A DNA stretch of 7,541 nucleotides from CAYWRO01 sp964460345 (GTDB lineage: Bacteria; Planctomycetota; Phycisphaerae; Phycisphaerales; UBA1924), in assembly GCA_964460345.1 (NCBI GenBank), contig CAYWRO010000120.1:1-7541 (forward strand), written 5' to 3'. How positions within the stretch are numbered: the first letter of the stretch is position 1; the number at the start of each line of letters is the position of its first letter. Of this stretch, positions 1 through 5,493 are shown piece after piece. The position numbers and the translations under genes were made by a program. The notes beneath the pieces are model-generated. The model had not been told where the DNA came from. It did no database searches and saw nothing but the letters and a program-made list of their open reading frames with translations.

Positions 1-416
1 GCCCCACCGCCGCCCGCACGCCCGGTCTCCATCGCGACCGAGATCAGGACCGCCCCAAGCGCCATCGAACCAACCAGGAAGACGCCGATCGCCGTGTCCG
101 CCGCCACGGTCTTGCGGTCGCTGATCAGGGCCATCCCCCACGCCGCGGCGAGGCAGAAGATCGCGACGACGATGTACCAGGCGGCTCCGCCAAGCGCGGT
201 TGCGCCCGCACCGAGCCCCAGGACAGCCGCCACCCCTACGCCGCCGAAGGCGCAGTGCGAGACACCCTGGCCGACGAAGGCGTACCTCTTCAGGACGACA
301 AACGGGCTGAGCAGGGCGCACACGGTCGCGAGCACCACGCCCGCCGCCATGCCCGGCAGGACGATCGAGCGCAGCATCGGATCGGTCAGGAACTCAAGTG
401 TGCGCATGGGGTTCAT
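1..416 (-). CDS. znuB: Metal ABC transporter permease, ABC-3 (ZnuB/TroC) family, partial
   Basis: Integral membrane subunit of a zinc or manganese ABC importer, forming the channel through the inner membrane. I translated it by hand from the ATG at 416; 138 residues are visible before the window edge cuts the gene, so the C-terminal half is missing. Family hallmarks are SPFVVLKRYAFVGQGVSH at residues 37-54, equivalent to the family pattern of a short loop followed by G-x-x-x-SH, and DTAIGVFLVGSMALGAVLIS at 107-126. Hydrophobic stretches lie near residues 17-36, 57-75, 79-97 and 108-127. The start overlaps the stop of the upstream ATPase by 23 bases, typical of translational coupling; an in-frame ATG at 407 is an alternative start. 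Operon position after a ZnuA-like and a ZnuC-like gene supports the role. Zinc rather than manganese is inferred from the His-rich partners. Confidence 0.88.
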   Translation of the reverse strand, partial: MNPMRTLEFLTDPMLRSIVLPGMAAGVVLATVCALLSPFVVLKRYAFVGQGVSHCAFGGVGVAAVLGLGAGATALGGAAWYIVVAIFCLAAAWGMALISDRKTVAADTAIGVFLVGSMALGAVLISVAMETGRAGGGG

Positions 417-1305
417 CGCCGTGAGAAGAGCCGCAGTCGCAGCCGCGGCGTGAAGGCGGGGGAGAGGCGCACGGGGCGGCCGGATCAGGGCAATCCTCAG
501 CACGGTGCGTGTGGATGTGGAGGTCGGCGTGAATGCCTTCGACCTCGTGGCTGAAGAGTTCGCCCAGCACCTCCGGCGTAAGCCCTTCGGGCGCGACGTG
601 GCTGTGCAGCGTGCGCCGCAGACACGCCACGCGGTCGCACCCGGCGACGATGACGCGCAGATCGTGGGTGACGATGAGGATGGTGACGTCCAGTTCGCTG
701 TGCAGGCGGCCGAGCAGATCCGCGAAGCGCTTCTGTCCTTCGGCGTCGACGCCGACGGTCGGCTCGTCAAGCGCGATCAGCTTCGTCTCTCCGGCAAGCG
801 CCCGTGCGATGAGAATCCGCTGGAGCTGCCCGCCGGACATCGCGCCGACCGGCTTGTCGGCATACGCGTCCGCGCCGACCAGGTGGATCATCCGCTCGAT
901 GCGGTCGCGCGCGGCCCGGCCGATCCCGCGCCACGCCGGCACGCGCCACGCGGCGCCCATCGTCACCACGTCGCGCCCGCTCAGCGGGAAAGCCAGTTCC
1001 GCTTCGTTCTTCTGCGGAACGTAGCCGATCAGCCCGGCGCGGCGGGCCTCGGCAGGCGTGCGCCCGTAGATGCGGATCGTTCCCTCGCTGCCATTCTGCA
1101 AGCCGAGTGCAAGCTTCAGCAGCGTGCTCTTGCCGCCCCCGTTCGGCCCCAGAATGCCGAGCCGCTCCCCGTGGTCGACTCTGAGCGTGACATTCTCCAG
1201 GGCAGGCCGCGCGGCCCCGGGATAGGTGAAGGTCACATGATCGAAGACCACGGCCGCATCGGCGGACGAAGCCAGCGAAACCCGGCCTGTTGAAGTCTGC
1301 GTCAA
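394..1305 (-). CDS. znuC: Metal ABC transporter ATP-binding protein (ZnuC-like) with His/Cys-rich tail
   Basis: Cytoplasmic ATPase that powers the metal importer. Numbered from the TTG at 1305 (303 residues), the motifs are Walker A GPNGGGKST at 53-61, Q-loop Gln98 in VPQKNE, signature MSGGQ at 156-160, Walker B LIALDEP at 176-182 and switch His214 in VTHD. The domain begins around residue 17 (VVFDHVTFTYPG). After the ABC domain there is a tail of about 50 residues rich in His and Cys (LHIHTH at 262-267, CDCGSSHGDEPHAHT at 289-303), which probably binds metal. The start is uncertain. The frame stays open to GTG codons at 1413 and 1458, the latter overlapping the binding-protein gene, but codons between 1305 and 1413 show weaker third-position GC than the body and no family similarity, so I prefer the short form. 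The gene lies between the binding protein and the permease, both on the same strand. Confidence 0.92.
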   Translation of the reverse strand: MTQTSTGRVSLASSADAAVVFDHVTFTYPGAARPALENVTLRVDHGERLGILGPNGGGKSTLLKLALGLQNGSEGTIRIYGRTPAEARRAGLIGYVPQKNEAELAFPLSGRDVVTMGAAWRVPAWRGIGRAARDRIERMIHLVGADAYADKPVGAMSGGQLQRILIARALAGETKLIALDEPTVGVDAEGQKRFADLLGRLHSELDVTILIVTHDLRVIVAGCDRVACLRRTLHSHVAPEGLTPEVLGELFSHEVEGIHADLHIHTHRAEDCPDPAAPCASPPPSRRGCDCGSSHGDEPHAHT

Positions 1306-1423
1306 CCTGTCACTCGCAGTGAGAATGGAGCGAACGGCTCCCCACGACTTTACGCACCCATCGGCGCTCTCATGCCCGCATCGAAGCTGGCATGGTCCGA
1401 AGCCGCCCGTCACAGGGGAGCCA

Positions 1424-2443
1424 CTACCCTTCTGATTCCGCTCCCGCCGCCGCGTCACCGTGCGTGCCGAGGCCCTCCTGCAAAGCCGCCAGATTCTGCT
1501 CCATCATCCTGAACCAGTCTCCATCCCCAAGGGGATCGAGGACAAGCACCTTGACCTCGCGCCCCGTCACCTTCTGCACGGTGTCGGCCACCCGGCGACA
1601 GGCCACATCGCTCATCTGCGGCTCGCGGTAGACCGCGAGCAGGTTCTTCTGCTGGATCACATCCACCGCCTGGCGGATCGCCTCCGGACGCGCTTCGCCC
1701 CCGGCCAGACCGCTGATCGCGATCGTCTCCAGCCCGTAGCGTTCAGCCAGATGGCCCCACGCGTCGTGGGCGACGACAATCGTCTTCACAGGCGCGTTCT
1801 CAAGCGAATCGCGGTAGTCGGCGTCAAGGGCCTCGATGCGGCTCTTCAGGTCAGCCGCTGCTTCGGCGAGCCGGGCGTCCATTTCATCGCTCCAGTTGTC
1901 CTTTGTGCGGGCGGCCTGCTCGATCGCCTCGGCGGCGGCCTCGACCAGTTTCCTGGCATGGCCGGGGCTCAGCCAGAGGTGCGGATCGCCGGCGCCATGG
2001 GCATGGTCATGATCGTGGCCGTGGTCATGGTCATGGTCATGGTCATGGTCGTGGTGGTGCCCATCCTCGGATCCGGCCAGCCCGAGCACCGCCGCGAACT
2101 CAATGACCTCCGCACGGCCGCCGCGGCGGGCCACCTGTGAGACATTGCCGTCCAGACCCATCCCGACCACCACGACGACATCCGCCCTGGCGACCGCCGC
2201 GACCGCCTGCGGCGACATCTCGTAGCCGTGCTCCGAGGCCCCCACCGGCACCACGGTCGAGACCTCTCCGCCGACCGCCTCTGCGAGGGGTTGGATGAGT
2301 CCCTGAAGCGGGGGGAGCGACACCGCTACCGAGACCGGAGCGGCCGGATCCGCCGCGGCGGGGCCATCGTCACGACCGCAGCCGGGCAGAAGGGCCAAGG
2401 TCGCCGAACCAGCCGCGAGGCACGCCAGGAGTGGGTTTCTCAT
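1424..2443 (-). CDS. znuA: Zinc ABC transporter substrate-binding lipoprotein (ZnuA/TroA family)
   Basis: Extracytoplasmic metal-capturing subunit that hands zinc (possibly manganese) to the permease. It has 339 residues. The N-terminus is a lipoprotein signal: a hydrophobic stretch then LLPGC, with Cys22 as the lipidated residue. Likely metal ligands, by comparison with cluster A-I binding proteins, are His72 in SEHGYEMSP, His155 in DPHLWLSP, His226 in VVAHDAWGH and an acidic residue near Asp303 in VLDPLG. Between the first two lies a charged loop (residues 129-149) with 12 His alternating mostly with Asp, characteristic of zinc-specific members. The ATG at 2443 fits the signal peptide start, although no clear Shine-Dalgarno precedes it. 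It is the first gene of the operon. No Zur gene or convincing Zur box is visible, so zinc regulation is only expected from the family. Confidence 0.95.
   Translation of the reverse strand: MRNPLLACLAAGSATLALLPGCGRDDGPAAADPAAPVSVAVSLPPLQGLIQPLAEAVGGEVSTVVPVGASEHGYEMSPQAVAAVARADVVVVVGMGLDGNVSQVARRGGRAEVIEFAAVLGLAGSEDGHHHDHDHDHDHDHGHDHDHAHGAGDPHLWLSPGHARKLVEAAAEAIEQAARTKDNWSDEMDARLAEAAADLKSRIEALDADYRDSLENAPVKTIVVAHDAWGHLAERYGLETIAISGLAGGEARPEAIRQAVDVIQQKNLLAVYREPQMSDVACRRVADTVQKVTGREVKVLVLDPLGDGDWFRMMEQNLAALQEGLGTHGDAAAGAESEG
2005..2052. repeat. Hexanucleotide repeat encoding the His-Asp loop of znuA
   Basis: Eight consecutive 6-base units related to GGTCAT on the plus strand; the four at 2023-2046 are identical and the others differ by one or two bases. 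On the coding (minus) strand they read as alternating His and Asp codons in the metal-binding loop. Because the unit is a multiple of three, copy-number change would lengthen or shorten the loop without shifting the frame. Confidence 0.85.
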
Positions 2444-2484
2444 AGGCCAGACGCTACGCCGCCCGACCGGGGCGGTTCAGCGGG

Positions 2485-2496
2485 TCTTGTTCAAGA
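2485..2496. repeat. Short inverted repeat TCTTG-N2-CAAGA in the znuA/tRNA spacer
   Basis: A 5-base inverted repeat with a 2-base centre, 42 bases upstream of the znuA start and in the divergent spacer with the tRNA. It does not match a Zur, Fur or MntR consensus that I know. Its minus strand contains TTGAAC, which resembles a -35 box, but no matching -10 box follows at the proper distance. It might be an operator; this is weak. Confidence 0.25.
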
Positions 2497-2510
2497 TCGC
2501 GTCGGCCGAC

Positions 2511-2539
2511 TCCACATCGACGGGGGAACGGGGTATCAT
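2511..2539 (+). promoter_or_regulatory. Candidate sigma70-type promoter of the tRNA-Ala gene
   Basis: TCCACA at 2511-2516 (four of six matches to TTGACA), a 17-base spacer, and TATCAT at 2534-2539 (five of six matches to TATAAT). Transcription would begin near 2546, about 40 bases before the mature tRNA, a reasonable leader for processing by RNase P. The -35 box is poor, so confidence is moderate at best. Confidence 0.45.
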
Positions 2540-2587
2540 TCAGGCCCCGCAGAGGACCCTGTCAAGGGATGCCGCGGCGACACAAAT

Positions 2588-2660
2588 GGGGCGGTAGCTC
2601 AGTTGGTAGAGCGCATCGTTCGCAATGATGAGGTCGGGAGTTCGACTCTCCTCCGCTCCA
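2588..2660 (+). tRNA. tRNA-Ala, anticodon CGC
   Basis: A complete 73-base cloverleaf. The acceptor stem GGGGCGG (2588-2594) pairs with CCGCTCC (2653-2659) and includes the G3:U70 wobble pair that is the identity element for alanyl-tRNA synthetase. The D-stem is GCTC/GAGC with loop AGTTGGTA. The anticodon stem CATCG/TGATG encloses TTCGCAA, giving anticodon CGC at 2621-2623, which reads the Ala codon GCG. The variable loop is AGGTC, and the T-arm is GGGAG-TTCGACT-CTCCT with a closing G:U pair. The discriminator is A2660; CCA is not encoded (CTT follows), so it must be added after transcription. A terminator follows 35 bases downstream, suggesting a single-tRNA transcript. Confidence 0.97.
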
Positions 2661-2665
2661 CTTAG

Positions 2666-2682
2666 GCAGGTCGGCGACCTGC
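2666..2682 (+). other. Small hairpin just after the tRNA
   Basis: GCAGGTC at 2666-2672 is perfectly complementary to GACCTGC at 2676-2682 with a GGC loop. No T-run follows directly, so it is unlikely to terminate by itself. It may act as a 3' processing or stabilising structure between the tRNA and the main terminator. Confidence 0.5.
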
Positions 2683-2685
2683 TCC

Positions 2686-2731
2686 GAAAACAAAACGGCC
2701 CGGCGATCGCTCGCCGGGCCGCTTGTTTTTT
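2686..2731. terminator. Bidirectional Rho-independent terminator
   Basis: A perfect 11-base-pair GC-rich stem (CGGCCCGGCGA at 2696-2706 with TCGCCGGGCCG at 2711-2721, loop TCGC) followed by CTTG and six T residues on the plus strand. On the other side AAAACAAAA precedes the stem, so the minus-strand transcript also ends in a U-rich run. It ends the tRNA transcript and, from the other direction, the small gene whose stop lies at 2758-2760. Confidence 0.92.
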
Positions 2732-2757
2732 GCGGCGAAATTTTCTTCCGCAGCCCT

Positions 2758-3135
2758 CTACATCCGGGGGGCCGATCCATCCGTGGGAGTGCCCGCAGTC
2801 GGCTTGGCCAGGCGCTCGAACGCCGCGCGGCCGTACTTCTTCGGGAGGCGGACGACCTCCACCCGACGCAGGTCGAGCGTGCGGCACTGGCGATCGACAC
2901 CTTCGACAAGCACGAACGGCAGGCACACGCTGACGATGCGCATGGGCTGGCCCGCAGACGGCGGAATGCCCCAGATGCGCACGGTCTGCGCATCGGGCAT
3001 GAGTTGCGGCTCGCACATCGGCGGGATGAGTTGAATCATCATCCGGGTGATGGCAATGTACTGGCCGCCGCGGAGATCTTCCGGCGCAACCGGGCGCGCG
3101 GTGCGAAGCTTCTTGTCAATGGTGATCGTGTGCAT
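2758..3135 (-). CDS. Conserved hypothetical protein, planctomycete-type small protein
   Basis: A 125-residue soluble protein of unknown function with no signal peptide or membrane segment. The central part alternates hydrophobic and polar residues and looks mostly beta-stranded: GGQYIAITRMMIQLIP at 23-38, VRIWGIPPSAGQPMRIVSVCLPFVLVEGV at 52-80 and RTLDLRRVEVVRL at 85-97. The tail from about 110 is rich in Pro, Thr and Gly and probably disordered. The CLPFVLV...RTLDLRR pattern resembles small conserved proteins I recall from planctomycete genomes; I could not check this. I chose the ATG at 3135 because third-position GC is strong after it and clearly weaker before it. The frame is open to an ATG at 3336 (192 residues), and that upstream stretch has the Arg/Pro-rich composition of noncoding GC-rich DNA. 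It converges on the tRNA terminator. Confidence 0.7.
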   Translation of the reverse strand: MHTITIDKKLRTARPVAPEDLRGGQYIAITRMMIQLIPPMCEPQLMPDAQTVRIWGIPPSAGQPMRIVSVCLPFVLVEGVDRQCRTLDLRRVEVVRLPKKYGRAAFERLAKPTAGTPTDGSAPRM

Positions 3136-3190
3136 TGGCTTGCTCGTGCAAATCGCAGGGCGCGCGTGCCGAGCGTCCGGAGGAGCGCGG

Positions 3191-3202
3191 TGCACGCGTG
3201 CA
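3191..3202. repeat. Perfect 12-base palindrome in the 3136-3479 spacer
   Basis: TGCACGCGTGCA equals its own reverse complement. It lies 56 bases upstream of the start of the small minus-strand gene and downstream of the candidate promoter, so it would sit in the leader as a possible dyad operator. Chance occurrence is possible in GC-rich DNA. Confidence 0.35.
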
Positions 3203-3298
3203 GGATCTTGTTGGATTTTCGTGGAATGACCGTCGGGAAGGCGGAGTCCGGGGGCGATCAGCCGGCCCGGAGGAGACTCGTGCGCGCAGCGACCGCCG

Positions 3299-3312
3299 CG
3301 GGATTGATCCCG
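3299..3312. repeat. Inverted repeat CGGGAT-TG-ATCCCG
   Basis: Two 6-base arms separated by 2 bases, about 60 bases downstream of the expected transcription start of the minus-strand promoter. It has the shape of a dimeric regulator site. Nothing else identifies a binding protein. Confidence 0.3.
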
Positions 3313-3377
3313 TGTTCGGTTCGCCGGGTTTGCCATTTGCAGAGGCGCACATCGGTCTCCGGGGAGGTCAGACGGGG

Positions 3378-3405
3378 ATTATGTCCGTGGATCGGCCCGC
3401 GTCAA
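3378..3405 (-). promoter_or_regulatory. Strong candidate sigma70 promoter, minus strand
   Basis: On the minus strand TTGACG (3405-3400, five of six matches to the -35 consensus) is followed by a 16-base spacer and CATAAT (3383-3378, five of six matches to the -10 consensus). Transcription would start near 3371 and run to the small gene at 3135, giving a leader of about 235 bases. If instead translation began at the ATG at 3336 the leader would be about 35 bases. This is the best promoter match in the window. Confidence 0.6.
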
Positions 3406-3467
3406 GCCTGAGCGTTCAAGAAGGGCCCGCAACCGCAGGGGAAGAATCCCCATAAAGTCGGTGTCGC

Positions 3468-3471
3468 AGGA
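3468..3471 (+). promoter_or_regulatory. Shine-Dalgarno site for the GTG start at 3480
   Basis: AGGA ending 8 bases before a GTG codon. It supports GTG at 3480 as the true start of the membrane protein, because the hydrophobic first helix begins shortly after it. The next gene has the same AGGA at the same 8-base spacing. Confidence 0.65.
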
Positions 3472-3479
3472 CCAACCCC

Positions 3480-3956
3480 GTGTATCGCCTGAAGCGCACG
3501 TTTCTTGACCTTGTGCTCGACGCCGCCGCGCTGGCCGGCGTGGTGGTGGGCGTGGCGCTGACAGCGCTGCACCTGCCCTCGCTGCCGGCAGCGATCCCGC
3601 TGCGGTTCTCCTTCAGCGGCACACCGGTGGGGAGCGGGCCGAAGCAGACGCTGTGGATCCTCTCCGGCACATCGGCGTTCACCTTCGTACTGCTGGCAGC
3701 GCTGTCGCGCGCGCCGCACCTGCACAACTACCTCGTGAAGATCACGGAGGAGAACGTCGAGCGGCAGTACCGCAACAGCATGCGGGCGCTGCAGACGGTG
3801 AACGTGCTGGCGGCGTGGATGTTCGCGGTGATCATCTGGGAGTTGATCGCCGCGGCGAAGACGGGAGCGCCGGTGGGGAACAGCGCGTTCTTCTTTATCG
3901 GGGCGGTGCTGGCGGCGGTGGTGTTCTTTGTGTTGCGGAGTTGGCGGTTGAGGTGA
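3480..3956 (+). CDS. Four-helix membrane protein with DUF1648-like motif
   Basis: A 158-residue membrane protein of unknown role. Predicted helices lie near residues 9-30, 57-75, 105-126 and 134-152. Between helices 1 and 2 is LPSLPAAIPLRFSFSGTPVG (32-51), continuing to GPK at 53-55. This matches the DUF1648 pattern (L-P-x-x-I-P-x-x-F-x-x-x-G-x-P-x-x-x-G-x-K) found in SdpI-like and other small bacterial membrane proteins. A polar, charged segment (86-104, KITEENVERQYRNSMRALQ) lies between helices 2 and 3 and is probably cytoplasmic or peripheral. It starts with GTG, supported by AGGA 8 bases upstream. It is followed after 19 bases by the next gene on the same strand, so the two may be co-transcribed. 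SdpI itself is an immunity protein, but DUF1648 alone does not prove that function here. Confidence 0.8.
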   Translation: MYRLKRTFLDLVLDAAALAGVVVGVALTALHLPSLPAAIPLRFSFSGTPVGSGPKQTLWILSGTSAFTFVLLAALSRAPHLHNYLVKITEENVERQYRNSMRALQTVNVLAAWMFAVIIWELIAAAKTGAPVGNSAFFFIGAVLAAVVFFVLRSWRLR

Positions 3957-3963
3957 GCGCCCT

Positions 3964-3967
3964 AGGA
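3964..3967 (+). promoter_or_regulatory. Shine-Dalgarno site for the ATG at 3976
   Basis: AGGA with 8 bases to the ATG, lying in the 19-base gap after the membrane-protein stop. It fixes the start of the 489-residue gene at 3976 and suggests translation from a shared transcript. Confidence 0.6.
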
Positions 3968-3975
3968 TCGCGCCG

Positions 3976-5445
3976 ATGCCCTTAAGGTCAACTCAGGCGG
4001 GATCGCTCGTTCATCGCGAAGTGCTTCGCGATCAGTTCGGCACCCTGGTTCATCGATTCGTTCAGCGGACCCGGAAGGCGAAGTTAAGCGGCAAGGGACT
4101 GGGCTCCTGCGTCGAGTTCGATCCATTTGTAATACGGCTCGTCGGCATGCTGCACGACGTGGACAGGCGGGAGCGCAGCCTGTGGCCCGCGATGGTGACG
4201 TACCTTCAAACGCTTGATGCCGCGCTGCGGGCCGCCGATCGAGTCGCATGGCATCGCAACTGGACCTTACCGCTGGAGCCGAGCAAGCCCGGCCTGATCG
4301 GGAATATGGCTCATGCCATGTTTAACCAGGTTTCGGTGGACGAGGCCGCCGACAAGGCCCACACCCGCAATAGGCACGCCGTGTATGACGCCATCTTCCG
4401 TCGAAGCGGGCTTCTGGGTCGCCTGCAGCGACGGCCCGACGGTACGGCTCCAGCGGTGACGCCGCCAGAGTTGGACGAGGCCCCGCCTAGGCTCGCAGAG
4501 CCGCTGTGGTCGCAGCCGACGGATCTCGTGTGCAGTGACATGCTCGGATGGGATCGACGGGCGTGTGAGAGCATTTTTGAGGCTATCGGGTATTCCATCG
4601 TCATGGGCTATGACGCGTTCTGGCGATCTGCAGGAAGATTGCTGGAAGGGGCGCCGACAAGCTTGGACCACATGAGTTTGGAAGAGCAGGCCTCCTGGAT
4701 TTTCGGCGAGATACAGGACGAGCGATTCTTTCTGGCGCCCTACGTGGACTTCGAGTTCGGCGAAGATGCGGAGTGTGTGCTCAGACAACTTCTGGCAGTC
4801 AGCCGAGTGATGGGGCACACAATGGGGTGGCAGCGCACTGGGCCGTCCAACCTCCACATCTCGGTCGAGTGGATCATCGAGGCCATGATTGTTGGTGATC
4901 AGATGACGCTGGATCGATGGGCCCATCGTTGTGACGACGTCTTGAAGCAGCGGCGGTTCGACGGGCCTGGTACGAAGGCAGTCTGCCAGGCTGCTGCCGC
5001 GTGGATCCGGAACGATCGAGCCAGACTGCCGAGGGTACTGCCAGCGTCAGCAACGCTTCGTGAGCGAACGCTTGTCAACGCCTTCAGGTCATTGCTGGAC
5101 GGGGACGGTAAGAAGTTGGCCGAGTCAGCCACCCAGCTCGCGCAGACGTACTCGAAGTACAACCCATACTCGCGATTTGAGCCGATCCGGATGCTTAAGG
5201 TGAGCCCCATCGCTCTTGCGTTGGTCCGGAATGGTCGGCGAGCCGCAGTTCGTGGTGTCGCCGTCGGCGCTGATGTGATTCCGCCCGAAATGGTTGCAGC
5301 CGATGATCCGCGGGAGGCGGATCCCGGCTGGTTGCCGTTGCCGGGCGTGGAGGTCATGGCGGCATACGATGACCTTCGGTGGCCCGCAGCGGTCCTGAAC
5401 GAGCCGATTGTCCGATTTCAGCCGGAACGGGGGCCGCTTGGTTAG
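3976..5445 (+). CDS. Hypothetical protein, 489 residues, not assigned (faint Imm49-like C-terminus)
   Basis: I do not recognise this protein with confidence. It has no signal peptide and no membrane helix, and reads as mainly alpha-helical and soluble, with frequent Trp, Arg and acidic residues. A Pro-rich segment around 153-182 probably links an N-terminal helical part (1-150) to a larger C-terminal part (183-440). Residues about 335-440 show a helical repeat-like pattern (AVCQAAAAWIRND, LVNAFRSLLDGDGKKLAESA, then MLKVSPIALALVRNGRRAAV and VIPPEMV) that faintly recalls the C-terminus of Imm49-type helical immunity proteins. This is a guess from pattern memory. There is no toxin gene in view. 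Parts of the gene have visibly more A/T than its neighbours (bases 4561-4620 contain 31 G/C of 60), which could mean transfer or relaxed codon choice. It sits 19 bases after the membrane gene and 48 before mutL. Confidence 0.75.
   Translation: MPLRSTQAGSLVHREVLRDQFGTLVHRFVQRTRKAKLSGKGLGSCVEFDPFVIRLVGMLHDVDRRERSLWPAMVTYLQTLDAALRAADRVAWHRNWTLPLEPSKPGLIGNMAHAMFNQVSVDEAADKAHTRNRHAVYDAIFRRSGLLGRLQRRPDGTAPAVTPPELDEAPPRLAEPLWSQPTDLVCSDMLGWDRRACESIFEAIGYSIVMGYDAFWRSAGRLLEGAPTSLDHMSLEEQASWIFGEIQDERFFLAPYVDFEFGEDAECVLRQLLAVSRVMGHTMGWQRTGPSNLHISVEWIIEAMIVGDQMTLDRWAHRCDDVLKQRRFDGPGTKAVCQAAAAWIRNDRARLPRVLPASATLRERTLVNAFRSLLDGDGKKLAESATQLAQTYSKYNPYSRFEPIRMLKVSPIALALVRNGRRAAVRGVAVGADVIPPEMVAADDPREADPGWLPLPGVEVMAAYDDLRWPAAVLNEPIVRFQPERGPLG
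4013..4032 (+). repeat. 9-base inverted repeat inside the start of the 489-residue gene
   Basis: ATCGCGAAG at 4013-4021 is the reverse complement of CTTCGCGAT at 4024-4032, with a 2-base centre. It covers codons 13-19 of the unassigned gene. In mRNA it would fold into a strong stem with a slightly larger loop; in DNA it is a dyad resembling a regulator site. Confidence 0.6.
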
Positions 5446-5493
5446 GGCTGATCGCCACGTTCGGGGCGCCCGCGAGCGATACACTCCGGAGCC

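Larger units (their letters stand above)
3136..3479. other. 344-base divergent spacer without a supported gene
   Basis: This stretch separates the minus-strand small gene from the plus-strand membrane gene. It holds the minus-strand promoter at 3378-3405, the inverted repeats at 3191-3202 and 3299-3312, and a small hairpin at 3438-3451 (GGGGA-AGAA-TCCCC). Open frames crossing it are Arg- and Pro-rich and look like chance frames in GC-rich DNA. I found no clear plus-strand promoter; CATAAA at 3451-3456 is a poor -10 candidate with no -35 partner. Confidence 0.6.

Noticed and set aside
505..1293. 262-residue plus-strand frame across the ATPase gene
   Set aside because: It is a shadow of the minus-strand ATPase, which carries all ABC motifs.
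1460..2140. 226-residue plus-strand frame with a Val/Met repeat
   Set aside because: The repeat is the complement of the His-Asp loop of znuA; there is no independent evidence for coding.
2540..3016. Minus-strand frames across the tRNA encoding ESRTPDLIIANDALYQLSYRP-like peptides
   Set aside because: This is the well-known false protein from translating the antisense of a tRNA gene; the tRNA is clear.
3136..3336. 67-residue N-terminal extension of the small minus-strand protein
   Set aside because: Third-position GC is weaker and the residues are Arg/Pro/His-rich without pattern, so ATG 3135 is preferred; kept as an alternative because of the promoter position.
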